Made by a program: the position numbers and the translations under genes. Positions 46,043 to 54,193 of a stretch of 64,000 nt of DNA are shown here, in pieces. The stretch lies in contig JANQRS010000023.1 of assembly GCA_028284445.1 (NCBI GenBank), forward strand, positions 1 through 64,000, read 5' to 3'. The notes under the pieces are model-generated. The model was not told where the DNA came from. It saw only the letters and a list, made by a program, of their open reading frames with translations, and ran no database searches. The number at the start of each line of letters is the position of its first letter. Within the stretch, counting starts at the first letter, position 1. This stretch comes from Calditrichia bacterium (GTDB taxonomy: Bacteria; Calditrichota; Calditrichia; RBG-13-44-9; J075).

Positions 46043-46798
46043 TCAGGTATAAAACTCGCGGGTAATCATCCGCTGCATCCGATCAATTGTCTCCGAATGA
46101 ATCTGAGAAATGCGGGACTCACTTACGTTCAGAATCTTCCCGATTTCCTTGAAGGTCAAATGCTCATAATAATATAAGGTAATGGCAAGGCGAGACTTTT
46201 CGGGCAGTTTCTTAATGACCTTTACGAGTACGGCTTTCATTTCTTCATCTTCCAGGTTTTCAAGGGGATTGGAAGTATTGGTATCTTCAATGGCTTCATA
46301 CAGGTTGTGATCATCAAAATTCGGGTTGGGCTTATCGAGCGATACCATGGATGTACGATTGAGTTGTGACTGCCACTGACGGTATTCCTGTTCTGTAATA
46401 CCCAGCTGACCAGCAATTTCCTGATCGTTCACTTCACCACGGTTCGCCTGCTCAAGCTCCTCGACTACCTTCTTGATTTTATTTGACTTAGAACGCAAGG
46501 AACGCGGAATCCAGTCTTGCTTACGAAGTTCGTCGATGATCGCACCGCGAATGCGGGGAATCGCGTAGGTTTCAAACTTGATTCCAAAATAGGGATTATA
46601 GCGATCCAGGGCTTCACTCAGGCCAATCACTCCGATGTTGACCAAATCTTCACGATCAACATTTCCCGGCATGGTTTTAAATAACTTGTTTACAACATAA
46701 TGAACCAAACCAAGATATTTCACCATCAGTTCGTCACGCAGTTGAGCAGTCTTACTCTTATAGAACGTTTGCCAGATAGGATCAACCTGTGCCTTCAT
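46043..46798 (-). CDS. fliA: FliA/WhiG-type RNA polymerase sigma factor
   Basis: This 251-residue sigma-70-family factor has region 2 with NIGVIGLSEALDRYNPYFGIKFETYAIPRI, region 3 with IDELRKQDWIPRSLRSKS, and region 4 with the helix-turn-helix ALTLYYYEHLTFKEIGKILN-like segment followed by VSESRISQIHSETIDRM. This set is characteristic of sigma-28, which drives late flagellar and chemotaxis genes. GGGGAAG precedes the ATG. A small membrane protein gene ends 22 bp upstream on the same strand. No FlgM anti-sigma gene is recognisable in the window. Confidence 0.92.
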   Translation of the reverse strand: MKAQVDPIWQTFYKSKTAQLRDELMVKYLGLVHYVVNKLFKTMPGNVDREDLVNIGVIGLSEALDRYNPYFGIKFETYAIPRIRGAIIDELRKQDWIPRSLRSKSNKIKKVVEELEQANRGEVNDQEIAGQLGITEQEYRQWQSQLNRTSMVSLDKPNPNFDDHNLYEAIEDTNTSNPLENLEDEEMKAVLVKVIKKLPEKSRLAITLYYYEHLTFKEIGKILNVSESRISQIHSETIDRMQRMITREFYT

Positions 46799-46820
46799 CT
46801 CTTCCCCTAAAGTTACGATG

Positions 46821-47063
46821 TTAAGTTTTCGCCCTCATGTCTTCCTGACCCGAATTCGCTTCCTTCTCGAGCTGGATCTTCAACATGCTATACGACCTTT
46901 GATTAAACACAAGGAAGATCAGCAAAATCAGTACCGAAAAAATCAGATAGAAAACCAGGGTCCGCCGAAAGATCAAATTCGGGGCAAGATTCATGCTGTA
47001 TCCGGAACAAACCGATATTGCAAAAACCCAAAACGACATCTTGATAAACAGTTTTCTAAACAT
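46821..47063 (-). CDS. Small membrane protein upstream of fliA
   Basis: AAAGGAG six bases before ATG 47063 supports this 80-residue gene. The protein has two predicted membrane helices, about 5-27 (IKMSFWVFAISVCSGYSM) and 34-53 (LVFYLIFSVLILLIFLVF), and a charged C-terminal tail. I do not recognise a family. It is the first gene of the fliA unit, and a sigma-54-like site lies 245 bp upstream. Its place suggests a flagellar or membrane-coupling role. Confidence 0.7.
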   Translation of the reverse strand: MFRKLFIKMSFWVFAISVCSGYSMNLAPNLIFRRTLVFYLIFSVLILLIFLVFNQRSYSMLKIQLEKEANSGQEDMRAKT

Positions 47064-47307
47064 CTCAATCTCCTTTCAAAGCCCAATATTTCAAGACTTA
47101 ATATGTACAATACGCTTCGCAAAATTTTATCTCAGATAATGTTTCCTTCTGTCGACTATATAAATAGTCAGCGGGGAAAGAAAACTTTCACCTGCCATTC
47201 CTCACACCAGTCAACCCTCAAAAGTGTCGGAATCTTCAACACCCAACAGTCGAATACCAAGACACTTTCAACCGTGAAGAAATGATTTTAACATGACATT
47301 AAGGTAG

Positions 47308-47323
47308 TGCGACTCTTGTGCCA
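47308..47323 (-). promoter_or_regulatory. Sigma-54-like promoter site
   Basis: On the minus strand the bases read TGGCAC-AAGAG-TCGCA, matching the -24/-12 pattern TGGCAC-N5-TTGCA at all but one position and with correct GG-to-GC spacing. It points toward the small membrane protein and fliA, leaving a leader of about 230 nt. The window encodes one sigma-54 activator (8512-9870), though any direct link is conjecture. Confidence 0.45.
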
Positions 47324-47390
47324 GCTTTTGACGCTTCCTTAATCCGAGTCCCTTGTTTTTCAGTACTGAGCAGCTGAGATTGTCGATATG

Positions 47391-47416
47391 TTGGAAGTAT
47401 TCTTGTTGGATTTGGG
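47391..47416. repeat. AATTCC dispersed repeat (R1), degenerate copy
   Basis: TTGGAAGTATTCTTG then TTGGATTTGGG keeps the spacing of the R1 right arm with several substitutions. It lies in the 502-bp gap (47064-47565) between the small membrane protein and fliL. That gap also has a small dyad GACTAT-ATAA-ATAGTC at 47154-47169 and otherwise no gene. Confidence 0.55.
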
Positions 47417-47510
47417 CCCTTGAAGCGAATATGGAAAACGCAGCCGTACCTACTACATTACAACATGATTCGTCAACGCCTTACAATGACACCCGTCAAC
47501 TCGGGGTACA

Positions 47511-47529
47511 AAAGCTGCCGGGCGGCAGC
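47511..47529 (-). terminator. Terminator downstream of fliL
   Basis: On the minus strand GCTGCCG, a 2-nt centre and CGGCAGC form a GC-rich hairpin followed by TTTT, 37 bp past the fliL stop. It separates fliL from the fliA unit. Confidence 0.65.
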
Positions 47530-47565
47530 CTATCATTCTATATTGCGTGTTTCGTTGGGGAAAAA

Positions 47566-47988
47566 TTAGCGAACGGTTTGAATAATATAGTCGATGAAGT
47601 ATACGTCGACCAATTCGCCGCGAGCAAGGTGGGGTTCAACGAGGTCAAATATCTCATTACGCAATCGTTGCTTATCAGCAGGACTATCAAGTTGGCGAAC
47701 TGTCTTTGACTTGATGAGGGACGATATGCCACGCCGCAACTTCATACTCAATTTTTGAAGCGTCTTTAGATTGTCCCGTTTCTTTACTTCAAAAGCAACA
47801 TTCAAAAACACATACTGCCCTTTATCGGCTCTCAACGGCTTGACAATCAAATCTTCAATCTTGAAGATATAACTAAACGAGGTATCATCGGTCATTGATG
47901 AAGCGGCATTCGCCACTCCAATGAACAATAGAAGCAATACGCCTAAATGAAAGCCGCACCACTTCCTTGTAAATAAATTCCTGAACAT
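47566..47988 (-). CDS. fliL: FliL-like flagellar basal-body-associated protein
   Basis: The ATG at 47988 with GGGAGGG upstream gives 140 residues; an upstream in-frame start adds 20 unrelated residues. An N-terminal hydrophobic stretch (about 13-29, LGVLLLLFIGVANA) acts as a signal anchor or cleavable signal. The FliL domain (about 35-140) shows DLIVKPLRADKGQYVFLNV and, near the end, DKQRLRNEIFDLVEPHLARG then VDVYFIDYIIQ. FliL forms a ring around the stator and supports torque. The cytoplasmic tail is short (about 12 residues). Confidence 0.82.
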   Translation of the reverse strand: MFRNLFTRKWCGFHLGVLLLLFIGVANAASSMTDDTSFSYIFKIEDLIVKPLRADKGQYVFLNVAFEVKKRDNLKTLQKLSMKLRRGISSLIKSKTVRQLDSPADKQRLRNEIFDLVEPHLARGELVDVYFIDYIIQTVR

Positions 47989-48123
47989 ACATACCCTCCC
48001 TGGTTTCAAAGCAATTCCGGAAATTCTGCATGAATTTCCTATCAGCAAATCGCCTTAAACCTGCCGAAGCACTGCTTTGCTCCGTAGATAACTCTTGAAT
48101 AATGATAAATGATCGATTGGTAT

Positions 48124-48210
48124 TCAGTCGGGAGAAGCAGTCACACTTGAGTAAACTACCAATGCATTAGCCAACTTCGCCGTTGTCAGCTGTGTTATTG
48201 AAATCTTCAT
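48124..48210 (-). CDS. Possible 28-codon small ORF upstream of fliL
   Basis: ATG 48210 is preceded at five bases by AAGGGGG and opens 28 codons beginning MKISITQLTTAKLANALVV. It is on the fliL strand, 135 bp ahead of it. The ribosome site is good, but the composition is unremarkable and I recognise no family. Confidence 0.3.
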   Translation of the reverse strand: MKISITQLTTAKLANALVVYSSVTASPD

Positions 48211-48447
48211 TCCAACCCCCTTGCATTCCGACTCCAAACACTGATAACACAATGGTCATGCCAACTTGCCAACCCACACAATCAGCGACTACCACAATAT
48301 CAACAGAAACAAACACTTAAGCCAAAAACCACATCTGCTGTCGCTCACCTAAATGCCGGTTTTTTCAACAGATAGCGCCGAAAATCCCGTCACCTTGGGG
48401 CGTGAGACCTGCAGGGGATGTGGCCGGAAACGCGATCTGTGAAAACA

Positions 48448-48475
48448 CCAAATTCCAACAGGAAAAATTCCAAAA
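48448..48475. repeat. AATTCC dispersed repeat (R1), single arm, in a 776-bp gap
   Basis: CCAAATTCCAACAGG followed by AAAAATTCCAAA is an almost exact copy of the R1 left arm. It lies in the gap 47989-48764, between the divergent fliL and the duplicated-domain gene. Apart from the possible small ORF at 48124 and a weak sigma-54-like site (48247-48262, minus), I see nothing coding there. Confidence 0.85.
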
Positions 48476-48764
48476 ACTAACGATGTGAGTTATTTGCTAA
48501 AAACAAGAGATCCCATTTTCCGCCATTTTGCACAAATGCAACATAGTGTCAAGGCGGTACGACATAAGTTCAAAGGATCCGGAAACCGCGATATAGCAGG
48601 CATCCTGCCCCCAGTATCCGGGACATATTTGCAAACTTCAGCTACATACCTGAAAGATTTACCAGGGTGTTTCTCCTATCTTGCTAACAGTTTGAATGCA
48701 GCAAAACTTTGAAAGCAACATCATCTAACATTTACCATTTACTTCATTCTTAAGGAGAATCATC

Positions 48765-49661
48765 ATGTATAACAAATCCAACGACACCCAGGTTGCAAAT
48801 GCAAATGTCCAAACCGTAAACGATCAACCGGTTTTCAGAGAAAAGTTCCCGGCAGTTAATGGCAGCATCACAAACGCACCGCGTCCGGTCTTGACAAAAG
48901 AGAAGAAGAAACACTCCCGTTTCAGCGAGAATGACACAGTATTGTTCGCTACAGAAATTTGCTGTGGCGAAGTGTTGGAAATTGTAAAGGAATGTATCGA
49001 AGCAAACGCAGATCTGGTTTTGACGGATATTGCTATGACCGTTGCCGAAATGTCGGAGCTCGCCAAAGATCGTCTGTGTAATATTATTGTAGCCGGCGCT
49101 GATATCTGGGGTGACTTATACGCCGCCTTAAATCAGGATGACAGAACTGCTCCCGGCATCAAGGCATTGTTAATTGAGGATGGCGAATTAAAAGAAAGCC
49201 GCTTTTATTGGGTTGCCAAATCACTGTCGCGCAATCGCAGCAATGATATCTTCGCCGCTTACCGTAAGGCTCCGGCAATCCGCAATGGCCTGGCAGAAGA
49301 TGCATATGGCCGCCGGATGACAGAAACGAAGCCGTCCGCTCATCTGGATACGGATCGCGAAGTGCACTTTGTAGATGAATCGATGACAGCCGAAGCCGTT
49401 GCCGAACTTATCTCCGAGAAAGGCATTTCCGAGATCGCAACAACAGCTGAATATTGGCTCACCCTCAGCCAGGCATTGAACCGCCAACCAGGAAATACAA
49501 AATCCTTGACAGTGCACCTTTTCCTGAATGAGGAAACCAGTGAGGAACGTTTCTACTGGATACCGGCCGCCTTGTCCGCTGGCGACCTGCACGATCCCTA
49601 TGCCGCCTATCAACTGGCACCGGCGGTTCGTCGTCAAAAAAACCGTCGTATGGCTTTATAA
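48765..49661 (+). CDS. Unrecognised protein with an internal duplication
   Basis: AAGGAG precedes the ATG of this 298-residue soluble protein with no signal or membrane segment. I do not recognise a family. Two similar segments are visible. The first (about 96-174) has ADIWGDLYAALNQ, ESRFYWVAKSLS and DIFAAYRKAPAIRN. The second (about 211-290) has AEYWLTLSQALNR, EERFYWIPAALS and DPYAAYQLAPAVRR. Between them lies a charged linker, and the first 50 residues are polar and Lys-rich. The motif RFYW-x10-D-x-(Y/F)AAY-x2-AP-A-(V/I)R is conserved between copies. It stands beside flagellar genes with its own terminator. Function unknown. Confidence 0.8.
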   Translation: MYNKSNDTQVANANVQTVNDQPVFREKFPAVNGSITNAPRPVLTKEKKKHSRFSENDTVLFATEICCGEVLEIVKECIEANADLVLTDIAMTVAEMSELAKDRLCNIIVAGADIWGDLYAALNQDDRTAPGIKALLIEDGELKESRFYWVAKSLSRNRSNDIFAAYRKAPAIRNGLAEDAYGRRMTETKPSAHLDTDREVHFVDESMTAEAVAELISEKGISEIATTAEYWLTLSQALNRQPGNTKSLTVHLFLNEETSEERFYWIPAALSAGDLHDPYAAYQLAPAVRRQKNRRMAL

Positions 49662-49664
49662 AGC

Positions 49665-49693
49665 AAATGGCCCGGTTTGAAGCCGGGCCATTT
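49665..49693 (+). terminator. Terminator after the duplicated-domain gene
   Basis: AAATGGCCCGG (49665-49675) pairs with CCGGGCCATTT (49683-49693) around TTTGAAG, starting 4 bp after the stop, and ends in TTTT. An 11-bp stem. Confidence 0.88.
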
Positions 49694-49734
49694 TCGGATT
49701 AAAGGTCCAGAAGGACGCTTAAGGCAAAACCAAT

Positions 49735-49773
49735 AAAAAGGGGAGATGTTCAATCAACGAACATCTCCCCTTT
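49735..49773 (-). terminator. Minus-strand terminator overlapping the end of a gene
   Basis: AAAGGGGAGATGTTC (minus, 49773-49759) pairs over 15 bp with GAACATCTCCCCTTT and is followed by TTTTTA. The last eight codons and stop of the 107-residue gene lie within it. Confidence 0.88.
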
Positions 49774-50073
49774 GATTCTATCAGGAGGCCAAATTTCTAC
49801 CTCATTATATGCCTGCTCAAATGGCAAAGTTCCCGCAATGGAAATATTTACGGCAGTCGAATTCTTCCACTGTCCCAACGCAGAAGCCAGGTTCCGCGGG
49901 CTGGAAAAATCCTGCAGCCAGCTATTCAATGATAGCGTACCATCTTCGTAATCATGAAGTCTGTCAAATGGAGAATCCGACCGGTGAGTATTGTCTCTCA
50001 GATATGAGACGACGCGGCCTAATACGGTTCGAGAACTTCCCTGTCTTTCAAGCATAGTGAACATCCTATTCAC
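49750..50073 (-). CDS. Unrecognised 107-residue protein
   Basis: The frame can start at GTG 50073 or at ATG 50064 or 50055; AAGGA lies before the GTG. The product is soluble and polar, with RTVLGRVVSYLRDNTHRSD in the N-terminal third, SLNSWLQDFSSPRNLASAL in the middle and EQAYNEVEIWPPDR near the end. No family is recognised. The stop codon sits inside a perfect 15-bp terminator hairpin on the same strand, which supports a real transcript ending here. It converges on the duplicated-domain gene. Confidence 0.6.
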   Translation of the reverse strand: MNRMFTMLERQGSSRTVLGRVVSYLRDNTHRSDSPFDRLHDYEDGTLSLNSWLQDFSSPRNLASALGQWKNSTAVNISIAGTLPFEQAYNEVEIWPPDRIKGEMFVD

Positions 50074-50826
50074 TTAAGTTCATCCTTGAACGCTGCTAGA
50101 GTCAACGCTCGGCGCTGCTCGACTTTTTCTTGAGGAAAATTGTCAAATTAGGATGACAGCTATCCGTTTCCTTCAAACCATCATCCTAATCTGAACCTTT
50201 AATCCTTCCCCAATCCCAAACTCCTATACCTCCAGCCCGTACTCCTTACAGGCTGTTGCGGCTCAGTCTTTTGCGTGAGAATTTGTCAAGGCAAACACCT
50301 CATCCCAATGCCGCCGTTCACAAAATGTCCTCCCGATCCAGAACGACTTACGCCTTAGCAATTCTCTTCCCCTGATGCTGATTCACGAAGTTTGAACTGC
50401 AAGGAAACTCCACAGGGGACCTGTCACCGGCTACTCCGAATAGTAACCTCCCTGTCTGCCGGTGCCGGAATCGAAAACCATCAGGTTCTCGCAAAATTCT
50501 GAGATCACTCTTTATCCACTCCCACCTCGATTATCGCAAGTGCTATGCCAAAATCGAATATTTGTTGAAAAACAGGGCAGTTGGGCTAAAAGTGGTGGAT
50601 TTCAGACAAAAACAGCAAAATCAAGGGCGTAAACAGGCCCCTCAATGTTGAAAAATCAAACAGCAATGTCTAAAAACTCATCAGAAACAGCGTATAATTT
50701 CAGGATTGGATTTTCAGCAAAGCAATCCTACATTTAGTGTCTGCCCGGGTTGTTTTCAATCCGGGCATTTGGCGTCTCTGCAGTTTACTGAAATGACAAC
50801 TTTGAGAACTCTCTTTTCGATACATC
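50074..50826. other. 753-bp gap before mfd
   Basis: No gene with codon structure or ribosome site is visible on either strand. Near its right end TGCCCGG (50742-50748) pairs with CCGGGCA (50761-50767), with TTG/CAA extending the stem inside a T-rich loop. This could be a weak terminator or a regulatory hairpin ahead of mfd. A structured RNA elsewhere in the gap cannot be excluded by eye. Confidence 0.5.
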
Positions 50827-53800
50827 ATGTTAAAAATAAAGCCCGTCCTCTATCAAAATCCAGATTTAGAACACTTGGCTGCAAAACTGAGCGACCAGCA
50901 GCAATTCTCCATCAAGGGGCTTTCCGGCTCCTATCTTGCCGTGATCTGCAGCTATCTGCAAGAAGCAAATAAACAAACCCAACTGGTGGTCATGCCGGAT
51001 GGGGACAGTGCCGCAAAACTGGTCGATGATCTTCGCGCCTTTATGCCGGAAGGCCAGGCGGTATATTTCCCGGCTGATGAAGTCGTGCCTTTTGACAAAG
51101 GGATGTTTACGCCAGCCCTTTACAGCATGCGCATGAACGCCCTAACAACCCTCGTCGAGCGCGAAGTCACCGTTGCAGTCACTACCCCCATTTCACTGCT
51201 TCGTCGCGTGCCTTCCCCGGAGACATTTCGCAAGAACATCCTTCGCCTAAAGAAAGGGGAAGAGTTTGAGCGAGAATTGCTTGTCGAATGGCTGGTTGAG
51301 AGCGGCTATGAACGCATGCGCATCATTGAAGAAATTGGCCAGTTCAGCGTGCGCGGTGGTATTATCGATGTATTCTCCTTCGAATCCGAAATGCCCTATC
51401 GCCTGGAATTTTTTGATGACGAAATCGAATCGATTCGCGAATTCGACGTCTTGTCGCAGCTCTCTGTCGGCCAGCTTGAAGAGGTACGATTCCTTGGACA
51501 ATCGGATAATGCCGAGAGCACCGCCTCTATTTTTGATTATTTCTCGCAGAAAAACCTGATTATTTGGAAAGAGGTGGAGCAGGGCCGTCAAATGATGTCC
51601 GAATGGTGGGACAATGCTCTTTCCCGCTTCGATTCGATTAAGGAAGAGTTGAAGCTGGAAAGCATGTCCAGTCACTACGTAGCGCTCGATGATGTTCATG
51701 AACGTCTTGGCAGCTTCCGCCAGATTTTTCATAGTCCACTGGCACCGGAAGCCAAAGTGGATCTCGATTTCAAAGTAACGCCACCGGCAGCCTTCCAGGG
51801 GAATATCAAATTACTTACCGAATATCTGCAGCGGCTTATCGAACAAAGCAAGCATGAAGCAATTGCCGATCTTTACGTTTTGCATGACGGCAAGCGCTCC
51901 AAAGAACGCCTGGTAGATATTCTTGAAGAAGAAATGGGACGAATGCCCCCGGTCAAGTTCATTGACGGAGAACTGCACGGCGGTTTTACCCTTGCGCATC
52001 GCAATATCCAGATCTTTACGGATCACGAAATCTTCAATCGCCTGCGCATGCGTCGCAAGAAACGCAAAATTCGCGTATCAGGCAGCTTGATTCGTAACCT
52101 GCAAACCCTGGAGCACGGCGACTTTGTTGTGCATGTTGACTACGGCGTCGGGAAGTACGTTGGCACCGAGCGCATTAAAGTGGCGGCAATGGAAAAAGAG
52201 TGCATCAAACTCATCTATGAAAACAACGACGTGCTCTATGTTACGCTCGACAAGCTCAACCGCATTCAGCGCTACGTCAGCGAAGAAGGATTTGAGCCAA
52301 AGCTTACCAAACTGGGCAGTGCCGAATGGGAAAAAGTAAAGCGCAAAACCGGCAAAGCAGTTGAAACTATTGCCAAGGAGCTTGTAGAGCTCTACGCCCG
52401 TCGCAGCAGTCAAAAGGGCTACTCATTCCCGGAAGATACGCTATGGCAGAAAGAGCTGGAAGCATCCTTCCCTTATGAAGATACGCCGGATCAGGCCAAG
52501 GCAGCTGATGCCGTGAAACGTGATATGGAAACAGACCGCACGATGGATCGCCTGATTTGCGCCGACGTCGGCTACGGAAAAACCGAAGTGGCTGTTCGTG
52601 CGGCCTTCAAGGCCGTTGAAGATGGCAAACAGGTGGCGGTCCTGGTGCCGACAACCATCCTGGCTCAACAACACCATATCACTTTTCGGGACCGCATGGC
52701 CAACTTTCCGGTACGAGTCGAGGTCATTTCGCGCTTCCGCAGTCGCAAGGAGCAAAAGCAGGTGCTCGAAGATACCGCCGCCGGCAAAGTGGACATTTTG
52801 ATCGGAACACATCGCTTACTTTCAAAGGATGTTGAATTCAGCGATCTCGGCTTGCTGGTAATCGACGAAGAGCAGCGCTTCGGGGTTGGCCACAAAGAAA
52901 AGCTGCGTCAGATGAAAATCAACGTCGATACGGTAACGCTCACTGCCACCCCGATTCCGCGCACCTTGCACATGGCCCTGATGGGCGCGCGCGACCTCTC
53001 GGTTGTCGACACCGCCCCGGGCAATCGCCTGCCGATCAAAACGGAGATTACCAACTGGGATGAGGAGCTGATCTACAAGGCCATCACCTATGAAATGGAT
53101 CGCGGCGGACAAATTTTCTTTGTCCATAATCGGGTGCAAACCATCGACGCCGTCGGCAATATGCTTCGGCAAATTGTTCCCAAGGCGCGCTTCGCCATTG
53201 CCCATGGCCAGATGAAAGAGCGTGAGCTGGAAGACATCATGAATGGCTTCTACAAGAAGGAATACGACGTATTGCTGGCCACAATGATCATCGAAAACGG
53301 GGTGGACATTCCCAATTGCAACACAATCATCATCAATCGCGCGGACCGCTTCGGACTGGCACAGCTATATCAATTACGCGGGCGCGTTGGCCGTTCCGAT
53401 CGCCAGGCATATGCCTATCTGATCATTCCTCCGCAGGAACGTCTCAATAACACTGCCATCAAGCGTCTATACGCCATTGAAGAATTTGGCGACCTCGGTT
53501 CCGGATTGAAGATCGCCATGCGTGATCTGGAAATTCGCGGGGCCGGGAATTTGCTCGGTCATAAACAGAGCGGCTTCATCAACGCCGTTGGATATGACCT
53601 CTATCAGAAAATCCTCAAAGAAGCGGTGGAATCCATGCAGCAGGCCACGCTTCCGGATGAATTTTTCGAGGATCGCATGCCGGAAGTGGATGCAGCGGTG
53701 GATATCGACGCCGAAATGTATTTGCCGGACGACTACATCAACGCCCCCAATGAGAAAGTCGTCATATACCATCGCTTGTTAAACCTCAGTGATATGAGTT

Positions 53801-54135
53801 TGATTGACGAACTGGTGCGCGAATTACGTGATCGATTCGGCCCGCTGCCGGAACCGGCGCAGAAGCTCATCGAGATGGTCAAAATCAAGAAATTGGCTTC
53901 CCGTCTCTTCATTAAACATGTAAAAATCAGCCGCAATAAGCTGATTCTCATTTTTGACGAGCGGGCAACTGCAAAGGACGCATTTATCGACAAGCAGCTC
54001 CCGCGCTATATCAATCAAAAAATGACGGATCTAAAGTTCTCCCAAACTGAAAAGCTAAAAGCGATCGTTCAGTTAAAAGGCAATGACCAAATGGAAAGAA
54101 TTACCTTTGCAAAATACTTCTTGCGAAATATATGA
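50827..54135 (+). CDS. mfd: Transcription-repair coupling factor Mfd
   Basis: This 1102-residue protein removes RNA polymerase stalled at DNA lesions and recruits UvrA. An N-terminal UvrB-like region (about 35-320) contains YFPADEVVPFDKGMF and GGIIDVFSFE. The RNA-polymerase interaction domain (about 425-500) has GDFVVHVDYGVGKYVGTE. The RecG-like translocase has Walker A VGYGKTE (Lys585) and Walker B DEEQRFG (680-686). Motif VI is LYQLRGRVGRSDRQAYAY. A C-terminal TRCF domain (about 980-1075) completes the layout. It opens a plus-strand run with three foldase genes and an ABC exporter; 58 bp separate it from the first foldase. Confidence 0.96.
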   Translation: MLKIKPVLYQNPDLEHLAAKLSDQQQFSIKGLSGSYLAVICSYLQEANKQTQLVVMPDGDSAAKLVDDLRAFMPEGQAVYFPADEVVPFDKGMFTPALYSMRMNALTTLVEREVTVAVTTPISLLRRVPSPETFRKNILRLKKGEEFERELLVEWLVESGYERMRIIEEIGQFSVRGGIIDVFSFESEMPYRLEFFDDEIESIREFDVLSQLSVGQLEEVRFLGQSDNAESTASIFDYFSQKNLIIWKEVEQGRQMMSEWWDNALSRFDSIKEELKLESMSSHYVALDDVHERLGSFRQIFHSPLAPEAKVDLDFKVTPPAAFQGNIKLLTEYLQRLIEQSKHEAIADLYVLHDGKRSKERLVDILEEEMGRMPPVKFIDGELHGGFTLAHRNIQIFTDHEIFNRLRMRRKKRKIRVSGSLIRNLQTLEHGDFVVHVDYGVGKYVGTERIKVAAMEKECIKLIYENNDVLYVTLDKLNRIQRYVSEEGFEPKLTKLGSAEWEKVKRKTGKAVETIAKELVELYARRSSQKGYSFPEDTLWQKELEASFPYEDTPDQAKAADAVKRDMETDRTMDRLICADVGYGKTEVAVRAAFKAVEDGKQVAVLVPTTILAQQHHITFRDRMANFPVRVEVISRFRSRKEQKQVLEDTAAGKVDILIGTHRLLSKDVEFSDLGLLVIDEEQRFGVGHKEKLRQMKINVDTVTLTATPIPRTLHMALMGARDLSVVDTAPGNRLPIKTEITNWDEELIYKAITYEMDRGGQIFFVHNRVQTIDAVGNMLRQIVPKARFAIAHGQMKERELEDIMNGFYKKEYDVLLATMIIENGVDIPNCNTIIINRADRFGLAQLYQLRGRVGRSDRQAYAYLIIPPQERLNNTAIKRLYAIEEFGDLGSGLKIAMRDLEIRGAGNLLGHKQSGFINAVGYDLYQKILKEAVESMQQATLPDEFFEDRMPEVDAAVDIDAEMYLPDDYINAPNEKVVIYHRLLNLSDMSLIDELVRELRDRFGPLPEPAQKLIEMVKIKKLASRLFIKHVKISRNKLILIFDERATAKDAFIDKQLPRYINQKMTDLKFSQTEKLKAIVQLKGNDQMERITFAKYFLRNI

Positions 54136-54193
54136 CCCTCGGTGAAATTAGGCCGTGAAGAGAAGAAAAATGGCAACAGGAGAAGTTCGTTTG

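Noticed and set aside
47353..47709. 118-codon plus-strand frame over the end of fliL
   Set aside because: Antisense to the conserved FliL C-terminus and includes a terminator hairpin.
48247..48262. Second sigma-54-like site upstream of fliL
   Set aside because: The -12 GC dinucleotide is GT and the -24 box ends in T, too weak to call.
48361..48440. Riboswitch-like stretch with TTGGGGCGTGAGACC and GATGTGGCCGG
   Set aside because: I could not match it to a known riboswitch consensus or build a consistent stem set by eye.
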